Assembly: GCA_002427815.1 (NCBI GenBank) | Contig: DIZF01000016.1 | Span: 1 to 64,000, forward strand | DNA: 64,000 nt | From: Ramlibacter tataouinensis | GTDB taxonomy: Bacteria > Pseudomonadota > Gammaproteobacteria > Burkholderiales > Burkholderiaceae_C | Direction: 5' to 3' | Shown: piece after piece, positions 29,049 through 37,292 of the stretch | How the letters are laid out: each line of letters begins with the position of its first letter | Numbering within the stretch: position 1 is the stretch's first letter | The notes under the pieces: model-generated | Seen by the model: only the letters and a program-made list of their open reading frames with translations | What the model was told of the DNA's origin: nothing | Database searches by the model: none | Program-made: the position numbers and the translations under genes

Positions 29049-29877
29049 CGAGTTGTGGATACCGGATCGGCTCCAACGTCTCCAGGCCGAATTCGGCCAG
29101 CACTGCGCGCAAGCGCTGAGCGGCGCTGTGTTTTTTCTGGCCGGTGTGGCGCGCCAGGATCAGCTCGTTCTTCAGGCTGTGCTCCCAACCCACCAGTTCG
29201 GTGACGCTGACGTGGTAGCCGCAGGCCTCGAGGTAGAGACAACGCAATACGTTGGTGAGTTGACTGCCCAGCTCGCGCGTGTGCAGGGGATGGCGCCACA
29301 ACTCGGCCAGGGGTGTGCGTGAAAGGGCAAGGGCCTTGTTTTGGCGCAGGCATGAGGCAACTTCCGCCTGGCAGCACGGAACCAGCACCATGAAGCGGGC
29401 TTGTTTGCGCAGACCGAAGGCAATTGCGTCGTCGGTTGCGGTGTCGCACGCGTGAAGCGCCGTGACGACATCGATGCGCGCCGGCAAGGCTTCATGGTCC
29501 GCCGCCTGCTCGGCACTCAGATTGAGGAACGACATTCTTTCGAATCCGAGCCGTGCCGCCAGTTGCCTTGCCTTTTCGACCAATTCGGCCCGGGTTTCGA
29601 TGCCGTAGATATGGCCGGCGCTGCGTTGTTTGAAATAGAGGTCATAGAGGATGAACCCCAGGTAGGACTTGCCCGCGCCATGGTCGGCCAGCGTCGGGCC
29701 ATCGGCTGTCTCGGGTAACTCGAGCAGCAATTTCTCGATGAACTGATAGAGGTGATAGACCTGCTTGAGCTTGCGCCGCGAGTCCTGGTTCATTCGCCCG
29801 TCGCGGGTGAGGATGTGCAGTTCCTTGAGCAATTCGGTGGATTGCCCGGGCCGCAGTTCCAGTGCCTCGGTCTTCAT
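29044..29877 (-). CDS. SAM-dependent methyltransferase-like protein
   Basis: The 277-residue protein has a class I methyltransferase core: GPTLADHGAGKSYLGFILYDL resembles motif I (DxGxGxG) seen as ADHGAGKSYLG, then IYGIETRAELVEKA (motif II with acidic Glu) and VTALHACDTATDDAI and VLVPCCQAEVA further on. The pattern HACDTATDDA and PCC matches the Methyltransf_32 group, which includes RNA methyltransferase-like proteins. The target is unknown. Its TAA stop is supplied by the inverted repeat of the RAYT element, so the C-terminus may have been set by the insertion. Its ATG overlaps the DUF1415 gene stop. Confidence 0.8.
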   Translation of the reverse strand: MKTEALELRPGQSTELLKELHILTRDGRMNQDSRRKLKQVYHLYQFIEKLLLELPETADGPTLADHGAGKSYLGFILYDLYFKQRSAGHIYGIETRAELVEKARQLAARLGFERMSFLNLSAEQAADHEALPARIDVVTALHACDTATDDAIAFGLRKQARFMVLVPCCQAEVASCLRQNKALALSRTPLAELWRHPLHTRELGSQLTNVLRCLYLEACGYHVSVTELVGWEHSLKNELILARHTGQKKHSAAQRLRAVLAEFGLETLEPIRYPQLA

Positions 29878-30428
29878 TTCCTGGGCCCGATACCGAGCGC
29901 GTCCCAGCCCTCCCGCCCCAGGCGGCGCAATGTTTGCATGTTGGCTTCGTAAATGGCATCCGGCTGCGCGAGGGCCTCTACCGCGCGGTCGATGCTCGCT
30001 TCGCGCAGGAGGTGGATCGTGGGATAGGGTGAGCGATTGGTGAAATTGGTGATGTCGTCCGCCTCGGTCCCGGCAAATCGGTAGCCCGGGTGAAAGCTGG
30101 CCAGCTGGATCACGCCCTCCAGCCGGCGCTTGCGAAGCAGGCGATCGGCTTGGGCCAGAAAATCATTGAAATCCAGGAAGTTGTGCAGGCAACCCGGCAC
30201 GATCAGCAGCGTGGTCTCGCGCACCGCCGCGTCCTGCGCCAGCAATCCATCCAGTTCGACAGCCAAGTCATCCAGGACCTGGCGCGGATGCGTGGCGCTG
30301 CTCACCGCATAGTGAATCTGGCCCTTGACATGGACGGCCTTGGCGAAGGGACACAGATTCAAGCCGATCACGGCACGCTCGAGCCATTCTCGGGTGTCGC
30401 GCACGACGGTGTCGAAGGGGTCATGCAT
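29874..30428 (-). CDS. DUF1415 family protein
   Basis: The 184-residue protein begins MHDPFDTVVRDTREWLERAV and contains GLNLCPFAKAVHVKGQIHY, ETTLLIVPGCLHNFLDFNDFL, and GVIQLASFHPGYRFAGTEADDITNFTNRSPYPTIHLLRE, the hallmarks of DUF1415. The function is unknown; the conserved Cys in LCPFAK and the FHPxYRF block suggest a catalytic or cofactor site. The start at 30428 is two bases after the upstream gene stop, so the long frame upstream was rejected. It overlaps the methyltransferase gene by four bases. Confidence 0.88.
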   Translation of the reverse strand: MHDPFDTVVRDTREWLERAVIGLNLCPFAKAVHVKGQIHYAVSSATHPRQVLDDLAVELDGLLAQDAAVRETTLLIVPGCLHNFLDFNDFLAQADRLLRKRRLEGVIQLASFHPGYRFAGTEADDITNFTNRSPYPTIHLLREASIDRAVEALAQPDAIYEANMQTLRRLGREGWDALGIGPRK

Positions 30429-30430
30429 GG

Positions 30431-31078
30431 TCACACGAAACGGTTCGGCTCGGAGACGATCAGTCTTGCCAGATCGTCCATCACCTCGGTCCTGATCGCG
30501 GTGGCGGACCAGGTCGTATTCAGGATTTCGAAGCCGGTGGCATTGAGCAGCCGGAAGGCCAGCGCGCACTGGTCGTGGTCCGGCGTAACCTGCACATTGC
30601 CCCGGGTTTCGGTGATGTATTCGAATTCGATCGCCTGCAGAGTGTTCTTCTCGGGGTGTCGCAGATCCTTGCGCTCGTGCCTGACCGGCCCCATGGCCAG
30701 GCGTGACTGGACCCGCTGCAGATCGGGCGGGAAGTTGACACGGACCGTGCCGCTCACCGGTTGGCCGATCTGCGGCACGATGCGCCAGCCCATCGCGAAG
30801 TACTCGAAGACCTCCCGACTGCGAAGCATTTTCTTGCGCGCATCGACACGGAACTCCGTGAGCTTCATCGCCGGCCAAGGGGTCCTGCCATCAAGGCTGA
30901 ACTTGGGCGCAGCGGGTTCGATGACGTTGAGATGACGCGCCAGGTCCTCCAGATAGCCGAGCGCAAAGCGGCAAGCCACCTCGGTCTGGGCGGTGGTTTC
31001 TTCCAGGTCGAGCTGCTGGCGCCCTTGCTGACTCTGCAAGGAATGGGCTCGCGATTTCAGTTGGTTCAGGAAGCTCAC
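30431..31078 (-). CDS. conserved hypothetical protein
   Basis: I recognise it only as a protein found near dgt/aroB in Burkholderiales. From the GTG at 31078 it has 215 residues: FLNQLKSRAHSLQSQQG, a basic N-terminal helix, then an alpha/beta region with FSLDGRTPWPAMKLTEFRVDARKKML, WRIVPQIGQPVSGTVRVNFPP and EFEYITETRGNVQVTPDH. There is no signal peptide or membrane segment. The frame has no ATG near its N-terminus; a TTG at 31153 would overlap the MFS gene by 38 bases. The true start is uncertain between these. It is two bases upstream of the DUF1415 gene. Confidence 0.65.
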   Translation of the reverse strand: MSFLNQLKSRAHSLQSQQGRQQLDLEETTAQTEVACRFALGYLEDLARHLNVIEPAAPKFSLDGRTPWPAMKLTEFRVDARKKMLRSREVFEYFAMGWRIVPQIGQPVSGTVRVNFPPDLQRVQSRLAMGPVRHERKDLRHPEKNTLQAIEFEYITETRGNVQVTPDHDQCALAFRLLNATGFEILNTTWSATAIRTEVMDDLARLIVSEPNRFV

Positions 31079-31115
31079 GAAGGCCGGTGCCGGGTGGTGG
31101 GGACGAGAAACGATT

Positions 31116-32360
31116 TTACTTTGGCTGTCGTCCGCCGCCCGTCGGCCAGGCAAGGGCCTTGCGCGAGAGCAATCGACCGGTGAAAGAGGCCAGCCCCAGC
31201 CCCGCGATCGCGCAGCCGCCAGTCACCAGCCAGCTCCATTGCCAGCCCCCGGAACGCGCGGCGACCCAGGCCACCAGCGGCGGCCCGGCAAATTGCCCGA
31301 GCGACGAGCATTGCTGCATCCACCCCACCGTGGTTGAAACGGTGTGCTCATCCGGGGCCAGCCGCACCGCCAGCGAAAACAAGGTTCCGGGAATGAGGCC
31401 TCCGATCATCGAGAACATCAGCACGGCCGTGTAACGCAGGCCAGCCGCGATTGTCGGGTCGACGCCCTGCCAGATGGGCGCGAACGCGACGAACCCGCCC
31501 AGCCCCATGGCCACAAAGCCCAGGTAGAGCAAACGTTCGGGTCGCCCGCCACCCTGCAACAGCCGTCCCGAAGCGATGTTGCCGATCATGTTGACCGCCG
31601 CCGCCAGGGCCGTGGCCGCGCTGGCCAGCGCCGCGCCGAGGCCGGCCTGGGAATACACGGTCGGCAGAAAGCCAATGACCGCCAGCCACTGGGCGGAATA
31701 CACCGCGAAGCTGAACGCCACCAGCCAGGGCCCGGGCACGGACAGGGTTCGTCGCAGGCGCTGCTGCCAACCTCGGGTCGCCGCAGCCGTCGATGCCGGC
31801 GAGGCCATCGCGTCGGCCGGCAACGCCAGCCCGAGCCAGATTGCCATCCCCGCGGACAATGCTGCCAGCAACCACCACCAACCCGGCCACCCCACCAGCG
31901 CAATGACCAGGGGACCGCACAACAGCGCCAGCGCCGTCCCGAAGGGCATGTAGGCGCCCCACAGTCCCAGGGTCGTGTTCATTCGGGCGGGATCGACCAA
32001 CCGACGGATCAGGCTGGGCGCCGGCATCGACGCGAGCAGGAAGCCCAACCCCTCCGCTGCGCGCAGCAGCATGAGGCTCCAGGGATCGCGGGCCCAGCCC
32101 CCGAGCAGGCTCGCGCCGGACAGAACCAGCAAGCCACCAATCATGGTTCGCTTCAGGCCCAGCCCGTCGGCTGCCAGACCGACCACCAGCCCCAGGGTCA
32201 TTCCCGCCAATTGCACGAGCGACAGCAGGAAGCCGCCCTGCACCAGGGTCACGCCGAGCGTCCCGCTCAGCACGGGCAACGCCGGGGCCAGCTTGCCGAC
32301 GTGCAACGCCGCGCTGATTCCGCCCATCACAACCAGCAACGCGGGATCGGGGCGCCGCAT
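31116..32360 (-). CDS. MFS transporter (CynX/NimT-like)
   Basis: A 414-residue protein with about twelve hydrophobic segments. The cytoplasmic loop 2-3 motif is seen as GLAADGLGLKRTMIGG, and a central hydrophilic loop lies around residues 190-215 (ASPASTAAATRGWQQRLRRT). The pattern GKLAPALPVLSGTLGVTLVQGGFLLSLVQLAG resembles the cyanate/nitroimidazole branch. The substrate is unknown. It lies two bases after the dGTPase-like gene stop. Confidence 0.85.
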   Translation of the reverse strand: MRRPDPALLVVMGGISAALHVGKLAPALPVLSGTLGVTLVQGGFLLSLVQLAGMTLGLVVGLAADGLGLKRTMIGGLLVLSGASLLGGWARDPWSLMLLRAAEGLGFLLASMPAPSLIRRLVDPARMNTTLGLWGAYMPFGTALALLCGPLVIALVGWPGWWWLLAALSAGMAIWLGLALPADAMASPASTAAATRGWQQRLRRTLSVPGPWLVAFSFAVYSAQWLAVIGFLPTVYSQAGLGAALASAATALAAAVNMIGNIASGRLLQGGGRPERLLYLGFVAMGLGGFVAFAPIWQGVDPTIAAGLRYTAVLMFSMIGGLIPGTLFSLAVRLAPDEHTVSTTVGWMQQCSSLGQFAGPPLVAWVAARSGGWQWSWLVTGGCAIAGLGLASFTGRLLSRKALAWPTGGGRQPK

Positions 32361-32362
32361 CC

Positions 32363-33493
32363 TCAGACCAGGAGCCTGCGCCCGGTCAGGCGTTCGTGTT
32401 CGCGCGCGGCGAAACGGTCCGTCATCCCGGCGATGTAGTCGGCCACGGCTCTGGCGCTGTCGGGCCGGGCCGCGAAACCCGCCGGCATTTGTCCGGGCTC
32501 GGCCAGGTAGGCTGCGAACAATTCGTGCACGATTTGCCTGGCCTGCCCGGTCATGGCCATGACCTGCGGATGGCGATACAGCTGATGCAACAGGAAGTGC
32601 TTCAATGCCGCCGACTTCGCGCGCATGGCATCGCTGAAGTCCACCAAGGCTCCGGCAAGTCGCGCCTCGTCGGGGCTCCCAGGCACTGTGCGGCGCAGCC
32701 CCTCGCGGGTGGCTTCGATCACGTCATACACCTGCGCGCTCAGCATGCGCCGTATCGATTCGTACAGCAGCCGCCGGCCCTGCAGGTCGGGGTATTCGCG
32801 CAGGGCCTGCGCATGAAAGTCCGCAAAGAGTGTCACGTCGCCGAGCTGTTCCATCGTGATCAGCCCGGATCGCACCCCGTCGTCGATGTCGTGTGCGTTG
32901 TACGCGATTTCATCTGCCAGGTTGCACAACTGCGCCTCCAGGCCGGGTTGGCTGCGGTCGAGGAACCGCCGCGCCACACCACCGGGCTCCGCGGCATCGA
33001 TCCGCTGGGCGTTGGCCCGCGAACAGTGTTTGAGAATCCCCTCGCGCGTTTCGAACGTGAGATTCAGTCCGTTGTAGCGTGGGTAGCGCTCTTCCAGTTC
33101 GTCCACCACCCTCAAACTCTGCAGGTTGTGTTCGAATCCGCCCCAGCCCGCCATGCAATCGTTCAGGGCGTCCTGCCCGGCATGCCCGAACGGCGTGTGT
33201 CCCAGGTCATGCGCGAGGGCGATACCCTCCACCAGGTCTTCGTTCAGCTGCAACGACCGCGCAACCGAGCGGCCCAGCTGCGCAACCTCGAGCGAATGCG
33301 TCAGCCTGGTGCGAAACAGATCGCCCTCGTGGTTCAGAAACACCTGCGTCTTGTAGACCAGGCGGCGGAATGCGGTGGAGTGCACGATGCGGTCCCGGTC
33401 GCGCTGGTATTCCGTGCGCGTGGGCGCAGGCTCCTCATGATGGCGGCGGCCGCGCGACCGCGCAGGATCGCATGCGTAGCAAGCCAGCGTCAT
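32363..33493 (-). CDS. dgt: dGTPase-like HD-domain triphosphohydrolase
   Basis: The 376-residue protein has the HD-domain metal ligands: THSLEVAQLGRSVAR, the core LAHDLGHTPFGHAGQDAL, and CNLADEIAYNAHDIDDGV. RDRDRIVHSTAFRRLVYKTQVF precedes them as in the dGTPase family. The protein is shorter than E. coli Dgt (about 505) and matches the type-2 dNTP triphosphohydrolase subfamily, which may use several dNTPs. The ATG lies one base after the aroB stop. The aroK-aroB-dgt order is conserved. Confidence 0.93.
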   Translation of the reverse strand: MTLACYACDPARSRGRRHHEEPAPTRTEYQRDRDRIVHSTAFRRLVYKTQVFLNHEGDLFRTRLTHSLEVAQLGRSVARSLQLNEDLVEGIALAHDLGHTPFGHAGQDALNDCMAGWGGFEHNLQSLRVVDELEERYPRYNGLNLTFETREGILKHCSRANAQRIDAAEPGGVARRFLDRSQPGLEAQLCNLADEIAYNAHDIDDGVRSGLITMEQLGDVTLFADFHAQALREYPDLQGRRLLYESIRRMLSAQVYDVIEATREGLRRTVPGSPDEARLAGALVDFSDAMRAKSAALKHFLLHQLYRHPQVMAMTGQARQIVHELFAAYLAEPGQMPAGFAARPDSARAVADYIAGMTDRFAAREHERLTGRRLLV

Positions 33494-33494
33494 G

Positions 33495-34610
33495 TCAGGC
33501 CGGGCGGCAGCAGGAGTCGATCACTTCGCGCACCAGGGTGTCTGGCACGGTCCGTACGGTGGCACTGCCGGGCCTGTCGATGACGACAAACCGGATTTGC
33601 CCCGCCTCGGCCTTCTTGTCGACCCGCATCAATTCCAGATACCGGTCCGCGCCGAGACCGGGGCCAACCGTCGGCAACCCGGCTTGCCGCAGCAAAGCGG
33701 TTACGCGCTCGACCCAGGCGCCATCGACCAGGCCCAGCCGCTGCGACAACTGCATGGCCATGACCATGCCGCAACCCACCGCCTCGCCGTGCAGCCACTC
33801 GCCGTATCCGAGGCCGGCTTCGATGGCATGGCCGAAGGTGTGGCCGAAATTGAGGATGGCCCGCAGGCCGGATTCGCGCTCGTCCTGGCCGACAACACAG
33901 GCCTTGATCTCGCAACTGCGCCGGACTGCGTGCGCGAGCGCCGCCGTTTCACGCCGCACCAACCGGCCCATGTTCGCTTCAATCCAGTCGAGCAGGTCCG
34001 TGTCGGCGATGGGGCCGTACTTGATGACTTCCCCCAGCCCGGCGCTGAATTCGCGGACCGGCAGGGTCTGCAGCGTGTCGAGGTCGCAGACCACCAGCCT
34101 GGGCTGGTAGAACGCTCCGATCATGTTCTTGCCCAGCGGATGGTTGATGCCCGTCTTGCCCCCGACCGACGAATCCACCTGCGCGAGCAAAGTCGTCGGA
34201 ACCTGCACAAACGGCACGCCGCGCATGTAGCTGGCCGCAGCGAAACCCGTCATGTCCCCCACCACGCCGCCGCCCAGTGCGTAGAGCACGGTCTTGCGAT
34301 CGCAACCGTGCTGCAGCAGCGCGTCGAAGATGAGATTGAGCGTTTGCCAGTTCTTGTGCGCCTCACCGTCCGGCAACACCACCACATGGACTTGGTCGTG
34401 GCGCACTTCGATCGCGCGCTCCAGCACTGCGGCGTACAGCGGCGCGACCGTGGTGTTGGTGACGATCAGACCCTGGGCTGCCCTGGGCACCTGGGTCCAG
34501 GTGGAGGCGTCGCCCAGCAAGCCGGTGCCGATGTTGATGGGATAGCTGCGATCCCCTAGCTCGATGGGTACCTGATGGAATACGGGGGCGGTGCGGTCGG
34601 CGGCGGGCAT
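33495..34610 (-). CDS. aroB: 3-dehydroquinate synthase AroB
   Basis: AroB converts DAHP to 3-dehydroquinate, step 2 of the shikimate pathway. The 371-residue protein has the NAD-binding YALGGGVVGDMTGFAAA, VPTTLLAQVDSSVGGKTGIN, LPVREFSAGLGEVIKYG and NFGHTFGHAIE with zinc ligands, and the C-terminal RVDKKAEAGQIRFVV block. It starts at ATG 34610, ten bases after the aroK stop. Confidence 0.98.
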   Translation of the reverse strand: MPAADRTAPVFHQVPIELGDRSYPINIGTGLLGDASTWTQVPRAAQGLIVTNTTVAPLYAAVLERAIEVRHDQVHVVVLPDGEAHKNWQTLNLIFDALLQHGCDRKTVLYALGGGVVGDMTGFAAASYMRGVPFVQVPTTLLAQVDSSVGGKTGINHPLGKNMIGAFYQPRLVVCDLDTLQTLPVREFSAGLGEVIKYGPIADTDLLDWIEANMGRLVRRETAALAHAVRRSCEIKACVVGQDERESGLRAILNFGHTFGHAIEAGLGYGEWLHGEAVGCGMVMAMQLSQRLGLVDGAWVERVTALLRQAGLPTVGPGLGADRYLELMRVDKKAEAGQIRFVVIDRPGSATVRTVPDTLVREVIDSCCRPA

Positions 34611-34620
34611 AGCCGCGAGT

Positions 34621-35148
34621 TTAAGGGTGCGGGGGCAGCACGCCGGCCAATTCCAGCTGCATCAGGATCATGTTCACCAGGGTCGGTACCGACGGCCGGC
34701 CGGTTTCGATCGTGAAATGGCTGGTTTCCCGGTAGAGGGGGTCGCGTTCCTCGTACAGGCTGCGCAGCCGTCCCATGGGGTCCGGCACCTGAAGCAGCGG
34801 CCGGTGGCTGTCGTGGCGCAGCCGCCTGAACAATTCCTCCGGTGTTGAACGCAGGTAGATCACCTGGCCCGCCTGGCGCAGCCGCTCGCGATTGGCGGGC
34901 CTCAGCACAGCGCCGCCGCCCGTGGCCAATACACCGGATGGCGCCTGCGTCAATTCCTGGAGGATCGATTCCTCGATGTCGCGAAAAGCCGTTTCGCCCT
35001 CGCGCTCGAAGAAATCCCGGATCGGGCAGCCGATGCGCTGCTCGATCTCGTGGTCCGAATCTCTGAAAGGAAGACCCAGCCGCCGGGCGAGTTGGCGCCC
35101 GACGGTGGATTTGCCCGAGCCGGGCATGCCGACAAGGATCAGCTTCAA
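34621..35148 (-). CDS. aroK: shikimate kinase AroK
   Basis: AroK phosphorylates shikimate at the 3-hydroxyl. The 175-residue protein has P-loop GMPGSGKST, the shikimate-binding Asp in FRDSDHEIEQRIG, GETAFRDIEE, and ATGGGAVLRP. No ATG lies at the expected start: the codon at 35148 is TTG, preceded by GGTGGGA. The first in-frame ATG is inside the P-loop, so TTG is very probably used. It lies 22 bases after the Ig-like lipoprotein gene stop. Confidence 0.95.
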   Translation of the reverse strand: MKLILVGMPGSGKSTVGRQLARRLGLPFRDSDHEIEQRIGCPIRDFFEREGETAFRDIEESILQELTQAPSGVLATGGGAVLRPANRERLRQAGQVIYLRSTPEELFRRLRHDSHRPLLQVPDPMGRLRSLYEERDPLYRETSHFTIETGRPSVPTLVNMILMQLELAGVLPPHP

Positions 35149-35170
35149 GCTGTCCCACCCGGACGCGTGT

Positions 35171-37261
35171 TCAGAATGGAACGACGAAATCCCGCGACGT
35201 AATCACGCCTCCTGGGGTCGTAACCTTGACGTTGATGATGTCGCCCGCCCCACACTGCTGAAAGCCCGCCGTCAAAGCAAGTGGCGAGATTGAATTACCA
35301 ACAACGAAACTGGTGGCACCAACCATTACACAGCTGTTGCTGTCTTTCGTCCGGTCAACCGCCCCCAAAAGAATAGTGCTGCCGGTCGGAACGCTGTTTC
35401 CAAAGTCATCGCCAACCACGAGGTCCAACCCTACGATCGCACTGGTGGTGACCGAAGAGGTGCCCACCACGGTCGTGGTACTCACCGGGGCCTGAAAAGT
35501 GCCATTGATGACGGCATGGCTCGAGGCGAATATTACGATTGCCTGCCTGCGTACATCGGCCGCGCCCCATACGCCGTCGCCAGTTTGCGGCGAAGGCGTG
35601 ATGCCGGTACCGCCGAGGCAGGCGGCCTCTGCCAGCCTCGGCACCGAAAACTCGCCCACGTCAAAAACACCGTTTTCGTTGTCGTCCCGGTAGGCCGTGC
35701 CCAGGTCGGTAAAGGCTTCACTGCAGTCGTACACGTTATTGAAGTTGGCATCGACAAAGTCTTCCTCTCCAGCCGAATAGGCCAGTATGGAAACCCGATT
35801 GGTCGCTGGACGTGGATTCTGGGAACGAATTTGCACGGAGCATTGAGAATTCCCGGGATTACTGAAGAGTCCGGTGAGAGGGTCTTTGGTCCCTCCCGTA
35901 TAGCACACGGGCGGAATCATGACACCGCCCTCGGTAACGAAGTTCACCGCGGTTCCATCGGGCACCGGGTTGCCTTGGCGATCAGCCAGGGACATGGTGA
36001 CATTCGACAGCGCTCCGTCGTTCACTGCGCCTTCGATCGAAAACTTCTCGAGCGAAAGGCTCACTCGCGACTGAACCGCACGACCCGACGCAATCGTCAG
36101 GATGGAAGAGTCCGTCTGGATCAACGGGTTTGAAATCAGCGCAGCGTTCACTACCACGTTGGTAGGCACCGTGCCCGAATAAACGGGTACTGAAACTTTC
36201 CCATCCGCGTCGGTGATCAACGTCACCGGATCGGTATTTCCCGCGGTTCCAAATGTCGCCTTTGGAATGCCGCCATTCAACGTTTTCAATGCCAGTCGCA
36301 CCGCCTGCCCTGGCAAGGCGGCCCCAACAGCGTTCACCAGTTTGAATTGAGCTATTGCAGTCGTTGGCCCTCCCGAGTTGGCCAAGAATATTGTTGACGG
36401 GTTCACGCCGACAAAGCTCATGTTGGTGGCCGGCGCAGCGGTGATACTCAGCGATTTGGTAACTACCGCTGACCCGACCGTGCTCGCGTTGATTACAACC
36501 GTCTGGCCGCCGCAGCCCAAAGTACTGACGGTAGTTGTCCCGGGGACGTCAGTGGCCGTATAGCTCACCGCCACTAGCCCACTGCTGTCGGTGGACGCGG
36601 TCGCGGGCACGATCTGACCACAAGATGCACTGAAGCTGACCTGAACCGGCGTCGTCGTGGCGGCCGCCCCATTGATATTCGCCTGCACCGTCACCTGCCG
36701 TGTCCCGTAGGCGGCCAGCGTTGATGCACCTACATCCAGGTTTGTCAGCGTGATGTTGTTCACTGAAAGCTGGTAACCGAGAAAAGCGGAAACGACCGTG
36801 TCGCTCGCCGGGGGCGTGGACCCGTCAGGGAAGGTGGTGAATGTCCCGGCTCTGTAGGTATAAGTGCCAGCCAGCGAACCGGCGCCTGTCGCGAGAAGCG
36901 ATGCTCGGGCCAATTTGATCGTGGCAACGCCTGCCGAATTGGTCAGCGCGGTGTTGCCTTCAGGGAAAAGAAGCTTGGCTTGGTCATCGGCAACGTCCAC
37001 GACCTGATTGGCCATCGGTATTCCACCCGGGTCAGTCACCGTTGCCATCAGCAGCGTGTAGCCAGAGGCGCTGATCGAATTGGTTGGAGCACCGGACGAA
37101 TCCTGCATTGCCAACTTCAGGACCGGGTTCTTCGGGACTGCCGCGACTGGCGGGACTGGCGCACTGCTCCCCGTAACCGCACCTGGCGACCCTCCCCCGC
37201 CGCCGCAGGCGGAGACGAACACAGCGGTTAGAAGAATCAACAGATAGGTGAAAGAACGCAT
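35171..37261 (-). CDS. large lipoprotein with Ig-like (invasin-type) repeats and an EF-hand-like site
   Basis: The 696-residue protein begins MRSFTYLLILLTAVF with a lipobox VSAC followed by a glycine run, so it is probably a lipoprotein. The rest is beta-rich, with repeated Big_1/invasin-like patterns: PNSISASGYTLLMATVTDPGG, ALTNSAGVATIKL, STDSSGLVAVSYTA, ITDADGKVSVPVYSG, SLADRQGNPVPDGTAVNF. Near residue 555 there is a DDNENGVFDVGE calcium-loop-like motif. It lacks an obvious C-terminal anchor. It sits between pilQ and aroK, which are usually adjacent, and its base composition is less GC-rich than its neighbours. A surface or pilus-linked role is likely, not shown. The frame opens earlier inside pilQ, but 37261 gives the signal peptide. 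Confidence 0.8.
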   Translation of the reverse strand: MRSFTYLLILLTAVFVSACGGGGGSPGAVTGSSAPVPPVAAVPKNPVLKLAMQDSSGAPTNSISASGYTLLMATVTDPGGIPMANQVVDVADDQAKLLFPEGNTALTNSAGVATIKLARASLLATGAGSLAGTYTYRAGTFTTFPDGSTPPASDTVVSAFLGYQLSVNNITLTNLDVGASTLAAYGTRQVTVQANINGAAATTTPVQVSFSASCGQIVPATASTDSSGLVAVSYTATDVPGTTTVSTLGCGGQTVVINASTVGSAVVTKSLSITAAPATNMSFVGVNPSTIFLANSGGPTTAIAQFKLVNAVGAALPGQAVRLALKTLNGGIPKATFGTAGNTDPVTLITDADGKVSVPVYSGTVPTNVVVNAALISNPLIQTDSSILTIASGRAVQSRVSLSLEKFSIEGAVNDGALSNVTMSLADRQGNPVPDGTAVNFVTEGGVMIPPVCYTGGTKDPLTGLFSNPGNSQCSVQIRSQNPRPATNRVSILAYSAGEEDFVDANFNNVYDCSEAFTDLGTAYRDDNENGVFDVGEFSVPRLAEAACLGGTGITPSPQTGDGVWGAADVRRQAIVIFASSHAVINGTFQAPVSTTTVVGTSSVTTSAIVGLDLVVGDDFGNSVPTGSTILLGAVDRTKDSNSCVMVGATSFVVGNSISPLALTAGFQQCGAGDIINVKVTTPGGVITSRDFVVPF

Positions 37262-37292
37262 GGTGGAACTCGTGGGTGGTTTTGACTTGGGC

